Below, in pieces: positions 23,129 to 32,431 of a stretch of DNA of 64,000 nt. Numbering within the stretch: the first letter of the stretch is position 1; each line of letters begins with the position of its first letter. The position numbers were made by a program, and so were the translations under genes. Location: assembly GCF_005405485.1 (NCBI RefSeq), contig NZ_BJED01000001.1:62001-126000 (forward strand), given 5' to 3'. The stretch comes from Enterococcus hulanensis. Its GTDB lineage: Bacteria > Bacillota > Bacilli > Lactobacillales > Enterococcaceae. The notes beneath the pieces were generated by a model. The model was given only the letters and a program-made list of their open reading frames with translations, was not told where the DNA came from and searched no databases.

Positions 23129-24106
23129 ATGAAAGTTGTACTGTTAGATTCGCAAGTAATTAGTGGCTACAATTATGCCATTGAGCGAAAAATTGTTGAG
23201 AATGCTGGTTTTGAATTTGTCATGGGAACTTGTAAAGATGAAGATGAAGTCGTCGAAAAGTATCGTGATGCGGATGCGATTTTGAACATTGCTACAAAAA
23301 TGACGGAAAAAAGTATTAGCCAATTAACAAACTGTCAAGTGATGATTCGCTATGGGATTGGTGTCAATGAGTTTGATATGGATGCTGCGAATAAAATGGG
23401 GATTAGGATCTGTAATGTGACCACCTATTGTATTTCTGAAGTGGCCATTCATGCGACGGCATTAGCACTCGCATTGTCTAGACAATTGAAGCATTTTGAT
23501 CAGGCAGTCGCACGAGGGGTTTGGAATCAAGAACTAGGAAGAAAAATGCGTCGTCCATCAGCACAAACAGTCGGGTTAGTTGGCTTTGGGAATATATCCA
23601 GACAAATAGCCAAAAATTTTCAAGGTTTGGGGTATAGCGTAGTAGCTTACGATCCATATGTTCCACTGGAAGTTTTTAAAGAAAAACAAGTAGAACAAGT
23701 TGATTTGGATGCACTTTATGCGACTGCGGATATCATTTCTTTGCACCTGCCAGAAACAAAGGAAACAGCAGGAATGATCAATGCAGCGGCATTTAACAAG
23801 ATGAAGGACGGTGTTATCTTAATTAACGCAGCACGTGGAGGACTAATTGATACAAACGATTTAGTGACGGCACTTAAAGCTGGGAAAGTTGGCGGTGCTG
23901 GCTTGGATACCTTATCAGTGGAACCGATGAAGGATGTCGATCATCCGCTTTTAGGAATGGAGAATGTTATTCTTACGCCGCATATTGCTTATAATTCAGC
24001 TGAAGCTAATCAAGAATTATTTGCTTCGGTGGCACAAACAGCGGTCGATGTATTAAATGGCGAGAATCCAGCGAATATTTTGAACAAGAAGGCATTGAAC
24101 TTATAA
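23129..24106 (+). CDS. D-2-hydroxyacid dehydrogenase (SerA/CtBP-like)
   Basis: 325 residues. The NAD-binding motif is 'TVGLVGFGNISRQIAKNFQG', and 'INAARGGLIDTNDL' holds the catalytic Arg region. The catalytic Glu is near 'GLDTLSVEPM' and the His in 'LTPHIAYNS'. It interconverts a 2-oxoacid and a D-2-hydroxyacid with NAD(H). It lacks the ACT domain of full-length SerA, so serine biosynthesis is unlikely. First gene of a five-gene operon behind the cre site; AAAGGAGGAGG precedes the ATG. Confidence 0.88.
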   Translation: MKVVLLDSQVISGYNYAIERKIVENAGFEFVMGTCKDEDEVVEKYRDADAILNIATKMTEKSISQLTNCQVMIRYGIGVNEFDMDAANKMGIRICNVTTYCISEVAIHATALALALSRQLKHFDQAVARGVWNQELGRKMRRPSAQTVGLVGFGNISRQIAKNFQGLGYSVVAYDPYVPLEVFKEKQVEQVDLDALYATADIISLHLPETKETAGMINAAAFNKMKDGVILINAARGGLIDTNDLVTALKAGKVGGAGLDTLSVEPMKDVDHPLLGMENVILTPHIAYNSAEANQELFASVAQTAVDVLNGENPANILNKKALNL

Positions 24107-24117
24107 GGAGAAGCAAA

Positions 24118-25284
24118 ATGGACAAAAAAGAAAGTACTTTTCAAAGTTTGCTCGTTTCATTTGGTTTAGCTTCTGTCTGGTTTGGGATATATATTGGTCC
24201 GGGATTTTCCGGCGGTGCTCAGTTGGTAAGTTTCTTTGTAGGACAATCATGGCTGGGGGTTTTTATTGGCCCTTTGGTAACCACAACGGTTGCCGGAATT
24301 ATTTGTTATCTGGTACTGGAATACTGTCGAACGTTTGAGCTGTATGATTTTCGTTCTTTTTATGATCGTGTTTTTGGAAGATTTAATTTCTTCTTTGCCA
24401 ATGTAAAAGAATTTTCAGCGATATTAGCTTGTATTACTATTTCAGCATTAACCTTTGCTACAGGTGGACGTTTATTATCTGAGTTTTTCAATGTGTCGTT
24501 TGTTGCGATGGGGCTGCTTTCTTTTGGGATAGTGGCAGTGTTGATTCTTGCAGGACAAAAAATTGTTCTTCGCTCGGCTTCTTTTATAGCTATCGCCTTG
24601 ATCTTATTGATCGCTTATATTGCAGTGCGAGGCGTTCCGGAATCATGGGAAGGAATGAGTAATTATGTTTCCAATCGAACAATCAATGCGCCGATAAGTC
24701 AGGTGCTGTTACAGATCATTCTTTACATTAACATCATGGTGGCCTTTATCGATGCCGTGATTCCAGCTTCCAAAGGACAAGTGAAGACGAGAAAGCATTC
24801 ACTTGGAACAGCGATTATCGGAAGCTTAATGGTTCTTATTTCTACGGTTGCGATGAATATTATTTTTGCAGCGGGGATGCCTCAAGTTGCGGGAGAGGAT
24901 TTACCGACCTTGTGGAGTTTGAATCACATTATTGGCGCCGGCTTCAGTGTTCGTTTACTTTATACTGCAATCGCTTACTTAGCGGTACTATCTACTGGTG
25001 CAGGATATTTGTACGGAATGATTGAACGCTATCAACTATTAGTCCACAAAGTCTGGAAAGGCTCATCTTATAATGCTCGACGGATATTGCTTGTTGGGAT
25101 TCTTACAGTGTTGGCTTTTTATTTCGGCCGTGCCGGGATTCCGCAAATTGTTACTACAGCCTACGGGATTATTGGCAGGATCAATATTCCTCTGTTTGAA
25201 ATTCCGTTTCTAGTATTATTGCCGTATCAATTGTATAAGTATCAAAAAAACAGAATAGCAGCAGAAATTGAATTGCCTGAGTAG
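24118..25284 (+). CDS. YkvI-family (APC-like) membrane transporter
   Basis: 388 residues with about ten to eleven membrane segments. The first segment contains 'SVWFGIYIGPGFSGGAQLVS', the unwound helix 1 pattern of APC-fold transporters, as in the uncharacterised YkvI group. It is 11 nt after the dehydrogenase gene and before the DRE-TIM gene, so it likely imports the operon substrate or exports its product (probably an amino, hydroxy or carboxylic acid). Confidence 0.82.
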   Translation: MDKKESTFQSLLVSFGLASVWFGIYIGPGFSGGAQLVSFFVGQSWLGVFIGPLVTTTVAGIICYLVLEYCRTFELYDFRSFYDRVFGRFNFFFANVKEFSAILACITISALTFATGGRLLSEFFNVSFVAMGLLSFGIVAVLILAGQKIVLRSASFIAIALILLIAYIAVRGVPESWEGMSNYVSNRTINAPISQVLLQIILYINIMVAFIDAVIPASKGQVKTRKHSLGTAIIGSLMVLISTVAMNIIFAAGMPQVAGEDLPTLWSLNHIIGAGFSVRLLYTAIAYLAVLSTGAGYLYGMIERYQLLVHKVWKGSSYNARRILLVGILTVLAFYFGRAGIPQIVTTAYGIIGRINIPLFEIPFLVLLPYQLYKYQKNRIAAEIELPE

Positions 25285-25313
25285 AAAAATAAATATATAA
25301 GGAGGATTTATAA

Positions 25314-26531
25314 ATGGGTTTTAGAGAAGAAGGAAAATGGTGGGTAAGTCCCTCAAATTATGATGAGAAAGTGACGAAGGAATTTAAGTTTGTAGATCAT
25401 ATCCAGTTTTTAGACACCACACTTCGCGATGGCGAACAGCAGCCAGGAATTGTTTTGACGAAGGATGAAAAAGTTGAAATTGCAAAAAAATTAGATGCGG
25501 TGGGGGTTCATCGGATTGAAGCCGGGACACCTGCGGTAACTCAAGAAGATGCCGATGCGATTAAAGAGATCACTAGTTTAGGATTAAAAGCAGATATTTA
25601 TTGCTTCGTTCGAAATATGGTGAAGGATATGGAATTAGCTAAGGAATGCGGAGTAGATGGCGTAGTTGCCGAGATTCCCGGAAGTGAGCATTTACTGGCT
25701 AAAGGAATTAAATGGGGAGCAGAAAAAGCGATCAAATCTGCGGTTGAAGCAACTGCCAAAGCGCATGAGCTGGGTTTGAAGGTGCTATTCTTCCCAGCGG
25801 ACGGCTCGCGGGCAAGTATGGATTTTCTAATGGATACGGTCCAAGCGATCGTTGACGGCGGCGGACATATGGATTCACTGGCATTAGTAGATACTTTTGG
25901 TGCACTTTCACCTGAGGGCGCGCGCTTGAGAATCTCTCAATTGATCGAACGTTTCCCAGAAACACCGATTGAATGTCATTTCCATGATGACTTTGGTTTA
26001 GGGACAGCGACTTCATTAGCAGGATTAGCAGCAGGGGCATCGGCTGTTCACGTAACAGTTAATGGTATTGGTGAACGGGCTGGTTCGGCTCAGCTTGAAC
26101 AGGTAGCTCTTTCATTGGAAGCTTTATATGGGCAAGATACCGGACTTGATTTGTCTAAACTGAAAGATTTATCCGATACAGTAGCACGACTTGCAAGAGA
26201 GCCAATCAATCCTACTGCACCAGTAGTAGGGGATGCCATCTTCGGTTGGGAAACAGGAATGCCTTCAAGCTTATGGGAAAATGCCCGCAAATCCGATCCA
26301 TTAGTAATGCTGCCTTATCGTTGGGATCTAGTGGGTAACAGTGAACCTGTTTTAGACTTAGGTAAAAAATCTGGAAAAGACAATTTACGTGTTTGGCTTG
26401 AACGTTACGAGCTTTCCGTAGACGAGGAAAAGAAAATGGACTTGCTGATGGCTGTTAAGGCTAAAGGAATTGAGCTGCATCGCACACTAAATGAGGATGA
26501 ATTTAGAGAATTGGTTAAGGAATTTCAATAA
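25314..26531 (+). CDS. DRE-TIM metallolyase (isopropylmalate/homocitrate synthase-like)
   Basis: 405 residues. The DRE signature is 'FLDTTLRDGEQQPGI', the metal-binding HxH is in 'ECHFHDDFGLGTATS', and the loop is 'VNGIGERAGSAQLEQVALS', as in Claisen-condensing members. The C-terminal LeuA allosteric domain is absent. The enzyme should join or split an acyl-CoA and a 2-oxoacid. The operon has no leucine or lysine biosynthesis genes, but includes acyl-phosphate enzymes, so a catabolic or retro-Claisen role is inferred. The family is sure, the reaction is not. Confidence 0.85.
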   Translation: MGFREEGKWWVSPSNYDEKVTKEFKFVDHIQFLDTTLRDGEQQPGIVLTKDEKVEIAKKLDAVGVHRIEAGTPAVTQEDADAIKEITSLGLKADIYCFVRNMVKDMELAKECGVDGVVAEIPGSEHLLAKGIKWGAEKAIKSAVEATAKAHELGLKVLFFPADGSRASMDFLMDTVQAIVDGGGHMDSLALVDTFGALSPEGARLRISQLIERFPETPIECHFHDDFGLGTATSLAGLAAGASAVHVTVNGIGERAGSAQLEQVALSLEALYGQDTGLDLSKLKDLSDTVARLAREPINPTAPVVGDAIFGWETGMPSSLWENARKSDPLVMLPYRWDLVGNSEPVLDLGKKSGKDNLRVWLERYELSVDEEKKMDLLMAVKAKGIELHRTLNEDEFRELVKEFQ

Positions 26532-26554
26532 GAACAGAAAGTGGGTTAAGTGAA

Positions 26555-27616
26555 ATGAAAGCATTGATTTTGAATTTAGGAGGGACCTCTACCAAAATCG
26601 CTTTATGCGAAGATGAGAAAATTATTCTAAAAGAAACGATTCGGCATTCAACTGAAGAGCTTGAAGGGTTTAAAAAAATTTGGGATCAATATGATTATCG
26701 AATGGCAAGCATTCTTTCATTTTTAAAAATCAATCAACTGTCTATATACGAGTTAGACTTGTTCATTTCACGTGGCCCTTCAGTGAAACCGCTAGAGTCT
26801 GGTGTCTACGAAATAAATGAAGCAATGGTGACTGACGCAAAATCGGGTGAGTTTGGTCAACATGTCTGTAACCTGGGCTGTGCCATTGCACTAGCATTTG
26901 CTCAGGAGAATGGAAAGAAGGCGCTGATTGCCGATCCTCCTTGTGTAGACGAAATGATTCCCATTGCAAGATATACGGGACTTCCTCAGATTACAAGACA
27001 CAGCTATTTCCAAGCGCTAAGTCATAAGGCTTTTTGCAGATTTATCGCGTCAAAATTAGAAAAAGATTATCGTGAGCTTTCTATTGTCATTACCCATCTC
27101 GGTTCAGGAATCTCCTGCGGAACTCATAAAAATGGAAAAGTCATCGATATTACCAACGGGTTAGATGGGGATGCGCCCTTTGGCATGGATCGCAGCGGGA
27201 CCCTTCCGGCAGCTGATTGGAAGAAGCTGATTCAATCTGGAAACTATACTAATGAAGAGTTAGATTATATGTTAAACGGCGGAGGGGGCTTGATGGCCCA
27301 TCTTGGAACGAATAATGGGGAAGAAATCGAACGGCGAATCGAGCAGAGAGATGCGAAAGCGTTAGAGGTATTTGAAGCAATGGCTTTTCAAGTAAGCAAA
27401 GCCATCGGAGCTGCTGCTGGAGCAATGGGCGGCAGACCGGATGCGATAGGAATTACTGGCGGGTTAGCACATTCTAAACACTTTGTTGATTTTATCAAGA
27501 AACATGTTTGGTGGATGGCGCCAATCTATGTAAAGCCTGATATTGATGAACTTGAAGCCTTAAGCTCTGTATGCATTCCGGCATATTTTGGTGAAATCGA
27601 GATCAAGGACTATTGA
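26555..27616 (+). CDS. buk: Butyrate kinase-like carboxylate kinase
   Basis: 353 residues of the ASKHA acetate/butyrate kinase type. The start is 'MKALILNLGGTSTKIALCED', followed by 'ITHLGSGISCGTHKNGKVID', 'PFGMDRSGTLP' and 'ITGGLAHSKHFVDFIKK', all Buk landmarks. It converts an acyl phosphate plus ADP to a carboxylate and ATP. Paired with the phosphotransacylase gene 16 nt downstream. The acyl group may be butyrate or a branched or substituted acid made by the DRE-TIM enzyme, so the symbol denotes family. Confidence 0.88.
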   Translation: MKALILNLGGTSTKIALCEDEKIILKETIRHSTEELEGFKKIWDQYDYRMASILSFLKINQLSIYELDLFISRGPSVKPLESGVYEINEAMVTDAKSGEFGQHVCNLGCAIALAFAQENGKKALIADPPCVDEMIPIARYTGLPQITRHSYFQALSHKAFCRFIASKLEKDYRELSIVITHLGSGISCGTHKNGKVIDITNGLDGDAPFGMDRSGTLPAADWKKLIQSGNYTNEELDYMLNGGGGLMAHLGTNNGEEIERRIEQRDAKALEVFEAMAFQVSKAIGAAAGAMGGRPDAIGITGGLAHSKHFVDFIKKHVWWMAPIYVKPDIDELEALSSVCIPAYFGEIEIKDY

Positions 27617-27632
27617 TTAAGTAGGAGGCATT

Positions 27633-28547
27633 ATGCAAATTACAAATTTTAATGAATTGAATACACACGTTCGAAAGACCACTCGAGTAAAAATTGTAAT
27701 TGCGATGGCAGATGAGGAGGAAGTGCTACTAGCAGATAAGGCGATTGAAGATGGTATAGCAGAGTTTGTCTTGATCGGAGATAAGGAGCGGCTTCAAGAG
27801 CTGATCGTAAAGCACCATCTGTCACCAGCAAAATTCACGATCGTTCATGAGACGAATCATAAAAAAGCGGCTTCTGCAGCAGTGGAAATGGTAAAAAACA
27901 AGCAAGCCGATATTCCAATGAAAGGACTGCTTCATACTTCTGATTTTATGGGCGCAGTTCTGAATAAGGAATCAGGTTTTGAACGTATCAAAAGAATCAG
28001 TCAGGTAACGATATTTCAAGACCATTCGAATAGCTTAAAATTCTTAACCGATTGCGCGATCAACATTGAACAAACGTTATCTGTGAAAAAAGATATCATT
28101 GAGAATGCTGTTCATCTGGCTCGAACTTTTGGAATCATTTGTCCCAAAGTCGCATTATTAAGTGCTGTAGAAACAATCAATGAAAAGATGCCCGATACGA
28201 TAACTGGTGCGATATTGGTGCAAATGAACAATCGCGGGCAAATTAAAGATTGTATTATCGATGGACCGCTGTCTTTAGACAATGCTGTATCAAAAGAAGC
28301 AGCTGAAATCAAAGGTATCCGCAGTTCAGTGGCTGGAGCTGCCGATATCTTAGTCGGTTCATCTTTGCAAGAGGCGAATACATTAAGCAAGTCCTTGAAT
28401 TTCTACGCGAAGTTTCCAACTGCTTCAGTAATTCTAGGCACAAAGGAACCCTTCATCATGACTTCAAGAACAGATACGCTGCAAAACAAAGTAAATTCAA
28501 TCGCCGCTACCTGTTGGCTTTTTCAAAAGCAAAATGATCCAAATTAG
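27633..28547 (+). CDS. ptb: Phosphate butyryltransferase-like phosphotransacylase
   Basis: 304 residues of the Pta/Ptb family: 'KQADIPMKGLLHTSDFMGAV', 'QVTIFQDHSN', 'DGPLSLDNAVS' and 'ADILVGSSLQEANTLSKSL'. It converts acyl-CoA and phosphate to acyl phosphate for the preceding kinase. Ribosome site GTAGGAGG. The gene order buk-ptb with no ketoacid dehydrogenase genes differs from the enterococcal ptb-buk-bkd cluster, so this is probably a separate pathway. Confidence 0.88.
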   Translation: MQITNFNELNTHVRKTTRVKIVIAMADEEEVLLADKAIEDGIAEFVLIGDKERLQELIVKHHLSPAKFTIVHETNHKKAASAAVEMVKNKQADIPMKGLLHTSDFMGAVLNKESGFERIKRISQVTIFQDHSNSLKFLTDCAINIEQTLSVKKDIIENAVHLARTFGIICPKVALLSAVETINEKMPDTITGAILVQMNNRGQIKDCIIDGPLSLDNAVSKEAAEIKGIRSSVAGAADILVGSSLQEANTLSKSLNFYAKFPTASVILGTKEPFIMTSRTDTLQNKVNSIAATCWLFQKQNDPN

Positions 28548-28565
28548 ATAAGTAAGTTCGATGGT

Positions 28566-28612
28566 CTAGATTATTCTCAAGTATTTGATTATAATCTAGG
28601 CTATTTCTATTC
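28566..28612 (+). terminator. Probable terminator of the ptb operon
   Basis: CTAGATTAT (28566-28574) pairs with ATAATCTAG (28590-28598), followed by a T-rich stretch. Weak because it is AT-rich. Confidence 0.5.
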
Positions 28613-28678
28613 TATTAGGCTGCAATAATGAGTATGATGAAAGTAGAATACATGTATCTAAAAAGAAGGAGAATCACT

Positions 28679-29377
28679 ATGGAAAGAATATTTTATCGAG
28701 ACAACGAGCAGTGCTTTATCGATGTTGCCAAACCAAATGAAGTGACCCAAACAGATTTGATTATCCTGATCCATGGGGGATATTGGCGCGTCGATAAAAC
28801 CTTGGGAACAGTTGCGGACATTCAAACATATCTTACGAAAAAAGGGTATGTGGTTTGCAATATTGAATATCGAAGAGGAGAAAATAATCCTTGGCCAACC
28901 CCATCACTGGATGTAAACAGTGCCATTGAAAAAATAAAGCAGGAATTTCCTACCGAAAATTATGTTCTCATCGGTCATTCTGTCGGTGGTCAATTAGCCT
29001 TATTAAACGCGGGAGAGCAAGATCGAGTGATTGCGTTAGCACCAGTCACAGATTTAATTTACACTAGGGATCATCATTTGGGCGATGATGCGGTTCAAGA
29101 ATATTTTGGCGAAGAAGCGAGCGACACAGAGCTAGTGAAAGCTTCGCCATGTCATCATCTACCCTTGAAAGCAGCTTCTTGTTTGCTTATTCATGGAGCT
29201 GATGATGTCAGAGTGGACGTTGGAACGAGTATTAGCTATTTTCAAGAAAATTTGGCTGTTAAAAACAATATTGAATTGCTGATTTTACCTAGAATGGCCC
29301 ATCAAGATATTATTAATCCGATCCATGATCATTTCAGCTATTGCTTACAGTGGATCAAAGGGAATATGGATAAATGA
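28679..29377 (+). CDS. Alpha/beta hydrolase, kynurenine formamidase/feruloyl esterase-like
   Basis: 232 residues. It has the 'ILIHGGYWRVDKTLG' oxyanion segment (HGGxW) typical of formamidase-like hydrolases, the nucleophile elbow 'LIGHSVGGQLALL' (Ser), the acid in 'IHGADDVRV' and the base in 'MAHQDIINP'. It cleaves an ester or amide; the substrate is unknown. ATG 28679 follows AAGGAG; upstream ATGs lack such a site. It stands alone between the ptb operon and the LPMO gene. Confidence 0.85.
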   Translation: MERIFYRDNEQCFIDVAKPNEVTQTDLIILIHGGYWRVDKTLGTVADIQTYLTKKGYVVCNIEYRRGENNPWPTPSLDVNSAIEKIKQEFPTENYVLIGHSVGGQLALLNAGEQDRVIALAPVTDLIYTRDHHLGDDAVQEYFGEEASDTELVKASPCHHLPLKAASCLLIHGADDVRVDVGTSISYFQENLAVKNNIELLILPRMAHQDIINPIHDHFSYCLQWIKGNMDK

Positions 29378-29586
29378 TTAGATAGCAGCTCGAAATTCTT
29401 ATTAATCAATTTTTTTTCAATAATATGGCGTTTTGGATAAAAGAAATCGCTTTTTAGCTGGTATCGTTTTGTAAGCTTGATAAAATTTTGAAATAACAAA
29501 TTTTTAAAATAACGACCATTATATATTAGTGATTTTTTTACTTGTCAGAAAGTAGTTACAATCTGCTAAGTTATCATGATGCTTGA

Positions 29587-29615
29587 TTGTTTTGGCTGCA
29601 TAGACTCGATAGAAT
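29587..29615 (+). promoter_or_regulatory. Likely promoter of the LPMO gene
   Basis: TTGTTT (29587-29592) and TAGAAT (29610-29615) with a 17-bp spacer, in the otherwise featureless AT-rich gap 29378-29675. Confidence 0.5.
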
Positions 29616-29675
29616 TATAACTGAGCTAGCTCGAAAAAATAAAACTGCTTTTATTAAAATTCAGGGGGATGCTTT

Positions 29676-30254
29676 ATGAAGAAATTGAGTCATTGTCTAG
29701 TTGCTACTATTATAGTGTTTGGTTTATTTGGGTTTGCTGTGCCGGGATTGGCCCATGGGTATGTAACTTCACCAGGAAGTCGTGCTTATTTAGGAACGTC
29801 TTCAGGCGGGAGGCTAAATCAAAATGTTGGACGAGCACAGTGGGAGCCGCAAAGTATCGAAGCTAAGAAAAGTACGTTTATCGAAGGAAAGATCGCCAGT
29901 GCAGGGGTCAGCGGTTATGAGCCGTTAGATGATCAATCATTGTCACGCTGGCACAAAAATTCTATCTCGTCGGGAAACCTAAACATCTCTTGGTTTTTAA
30001 CCGCGCCGCATAAAACAAGTACTTGGGATTACTACATCACAAAACCCGGTTGGGATCCTGACAAACCATTGAAAATTAGTGATTTCGAACTGATTAAGCA
30101 AATTGACGATCATGGGACTCTGCCATCTAAAATAGTTAATCAGCAAATCACCATTCCAAACAATCGGAAGGGCTATAATATTATCTTGGCTGTTTGGAAC
30201 ATTAGTGATACTGTGAATGCCTTCTATCAAGTGATCGATGTGAATATTCGCTAA
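29676..30254 (+). CDS. AA10 lytic polysaccharide monooxygenase (chitin-active type)
   Basis: 192 residues. A signal peptide ends at 'GLA', leaving His27 as mature residue 1 ('HGYVTSPGSRAY'). The second copper ligand is His112 in 'FLTAPHKTSTWDYYIT', 85 residues later as in CBP21. The two His form the copper brace that cleaves crystalline chitin oxidatively. There is no separate binding module; the single domain matches the size of the E. faecalis enzyme. Strong ribosome site GGGGG before ATG. It fits with the PTS/ChbG operon as part of chitin use, and such proteins also affect host colonisation. Confidence 0.93.
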   Translation: MKKLSHCLVATIIVFGLFGFAVPGLAHGYVTSPGSRAYLGTSSGGRLNQNVGRAQWEPQSIEAKKSTFIEGKIASAGVSGYEPLDDQSLSRWHKNSISSGNLNISWFLTAPHKTSTWDYYITKPGWDPDKPLKISDFELIKQIDDHGTLPSKIVNQQITIPNNRKGYNIILAVWNISDTVNAFYQVIDVNIR

Positions 30255-30300
30255 CAGATCAGTAAAAAAGTGTGTTTCGAGTTCATTTTAAAGCAATAAA

Positions 30301-30345
30301 GAACCATCCATTCTGATAGTTTTCTTTCAGAAATGGATGGTTCTA
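30301..30345. terminator. Bidirectional terminator, overlapping the 3' end of agrA
   Basis: GAACCATCCATTCTGA (30301-30316) pairs with TCAGAAATGGATGGTTC (30327-30343). The right arm contains the last codons of the minus-strand response regulator gene. Confidence 0.8.
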
Positions 30346-31100
30346 TTAGTTTTTTGAAAAACCTGATTAAGAGCGTTCATTTTTTCAAGAGCGCTCTTTA
30401 TTTTTCGTCTAGAGATCATGCAGGAACGATCTTCATCAAAATAAATCAACCCTTCAGCACGATCGATTTGAGCAATATTTTCTAAATTCACCACAAAGGA
30501 GCGATGTGCTTTGAAAAAACGCGGATCTAAATTCTCAATCTCACCAAGAGTCGCGTAAAAATTCACTAGTCGATTCTTGCAGATGAGACGAAGTTTATGA
30601 GAAATATCAGTCGTCTCAAAATAAAGAATATCGGAAAAGGGTACTTGAAAGCTAGTGTGCTGGTTATTAAAAATAAACAGTTCTTCCTTTTTTCCAGTTG
30701 ATCGAACGTTTAAAAGATTCTCAAAGCAGTCGATTAAGCGCTGCTTCATCTCGTCGACTGGGCTGTCTTTGGCAATAAAATCAAACGCAGAAACCTTATA
30801 GGCATAAGTGATCGGAGCAAATTCTGAATGCGTGGTAATAAAGACGATCACTCCATGAGCATCCACTTGCCGAATCTGACTAGCGACTTCTAAACCTTTC
30901 CGCTCCTCACCGTTAAGCTCGATATCCAAAAAATAGATATTTTGATCAACAGTTTCTTGAACCTTCTCTAAAAGAAAATCAGGTCTTGCGGTAGTAATTA
31001 TCGATTTTACCGACCAGCGTTTTTCCAGCAAAATTTCTCGAATGATTAAATCCAATCGTTGTTGCTGTAAAATGTCGTCTTCTAATAAGAAAATATTCAT
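30327..31100 (-). CDS. agrA: AgrA-type LytTR response regulator
   Basis: 257 residues. The receiver domain has 'LEDDILQQQRL' and the phospho-acceptor Asp59 in 'IYFLDIELNGEE'. From about 140 to the end is a LytTR DNA-binding domain ('ILYFETTDISHKLRLICKN', 'FFKAHRSFVVNLENI'). It should be phosphorylated by the adjacent sensor and activate the agr and target promoters by binding 9-bp direct repeats. Its ATG overlaps the sensor gene end by 4 nt. Confidence 0.93.
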   Translation of the reverse strand: MNIFLLEDDILQQQRLDLIIREILLEKRWSVKSIITTARPDFLLEKVQETVDQNIYFLDIELNGEERKGLEVASQIRQVDAHGVIVFITTHSEFAPITYAYKVSAFDFIAKDSPVDEMKQRLIDCFENLLNVRSTGKKEELFIFNNQHTSFQVPFSDILYFETTDISHKLRLICKNRLVNFYATLGEIENLDPRFFKAHRSFVVNLENIAQIDRAEGLIYFDEDRSCMISRRKIKSALEKMNALNQVFQKTNRTIHF

Positions 31101-32431
31101 TGCGGAAACTCCTCCTTAATCATCAAAACCTGTCGAAACACACCAAACTGATATTCTGTTTGTAATGAAAGATTGGTGTAATTTTGTAAGATTGCTTGAA
31201 CCGTAGCCAATCCTAATCCACGATTTTCACCTTTTGTCGAATAGTCTTTTTTAAATATTTTTGTGATATCAATCACTTCATCTGGACAAGAATTTTCAAT
31301 GATAAGCTGAATTTCATTCATAGTCTCATCTCTTAAAAAGACAATCGTCAAAAAAGGATTCTCGGCTTTTTCGGCTGCTTCAATTGCGTTATCCAGCAGG
31401 ATCGAAGCAATACGGACATAATCTAAAATATCGATCGCTTCATTTTGAATAACATCGTCGATTTCGATATTTACCGGAATATTTTTCTGCCAAGCTTGGA
31501 TAATGTGGGTAGAAAAGATTCCTTTGATCGGCAGTGTCTTTAGGTTGTTCAGCCGAGCGAGGGAATAGTGCTCATCATCTAGTGAAATTCCTTCCTGATT
31601 CAAGATTCGATTGTACGTATCTTCAATGATAGAAAGATCCTTTGTTTTAATGCTTTCATTCAAGCTGATCAGAACATTATGATAGTCGTGGCGAAATCCC
31701 CGAAGCTCTCCATACATCGCTTCAATCTGTTGCACATAAGAGGTAAGATCAGCCAATTGGTTATCCTTCAACTCTTGGATACGCTGTTTATCCATTTGCC
31801 GTGTCTTAATGTTCAAATAGACGATTAATAGGATAATCACTAGGATAAACACGACGATCAGATATTTCCGAACAGGATTTTCACCTTTCAAAACATATTC
31901 CTCAATCCAGTAATTACTAAACTGAATAATACAGCAAAGTGTTAGTAAAACATTAATGATTAAAAGAAAAATCTGGTTCCAATTGTCTTGATATTTCTCT
32001 AAAAAAGAAATGCTAGGTCTAATCAAGCGCAATAAAATCAGATTGCATATAACGGAAAAGACTGGAGATATAGTCATATTGATGACGTACATATATTGAT
32101 CGAAAACATTTTCTCCAACAAAAAAGAGTATAGATGAGTTCATAAAATAGGCAAAAACAACATAGGAGAATGTCGTATATATTCCGAAAAACCATATTAA
32201 GTTAATAGAACAATCCTTGTTTAACTTTTTGCCGATGATAAAGAAATAAATCATAATTGCCAAAAAAATCCAGTAATTAAGAAAAAGATATACAATAAGC
32301 GAAATTACTGGAAGAATTACCATTGTTCTAAATGGAATTTTTTTAGCTGTTAACTTTGTATATAAAAAAAGTTGACAGGCATTTTCAATGCACATTGCAA
32401 CGAACAATGTAAGAATTTGGACCCTATCCAT
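31097..32431 (-). CDS. agrC: AgrC-type sensor histidine kinase
   Basis: 444 residues. The first ~200 residues hold six or seven hydrophobic segments, as in peptide-pheromone receptors. The dimerisation helix has the phospho-His in 'RGFRHDYHNVLISLNES', followed by a GHKL ATPase domain with 'DNAIEAAEKAENPF' (N box) and 'ENRGLGLATVQAIL' (G box). It should bind the cyclic peptide made by AgrBD and phosphorylate AgrA. Its start overlaps the agrD gene by 8 nt. Confidence 0.93.
   Translation of the reverse strand: MDRVQILTLFVAMCIENACQLFLYTKLTAKKIPFRTMVILPVISLIVYLFLNYWIFLAIMIYFFIIGKKLNKDCSINLIWFFGIYTTFSYVVFAYFMNSSILFFVGENVFDQYMYVINMTISPVFSVICNLILLRLIRPSISFLEKYQDNWNQIFLLIINVLLTLCCIIQFSNYWIEEYVLKGENPVRKYLIVVFILVIILLIVYLNIKTRQMDKQRIQELKDNQLADLTSYVQQIEAMYGELRGFRHDYHNVLISLNESIKTKDLSIIEDTYNRILNQEGISLDDEHYSLARLNNLKTLPIKGIFSTHIIQAWQKNIPVNIEIDDVIQNEAIDILDYVRIASILLDNAIEAAEKAENPFLTIVFLRDETMNEIQLIIENSCPDEVIDITKIFKKDYSTKGENRGLGLATVQAILQNYTNLSLQTEYQFGVFRQVLMIKEEFPQ

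Noticed and set aside
25314-26531. Annotation of the DRE-TIM gene as leuA
   Set aside because: It lacks the C-terminal regulatory domain and any leucine genes nearby; the operon points to acyl-phosphate metabolism.
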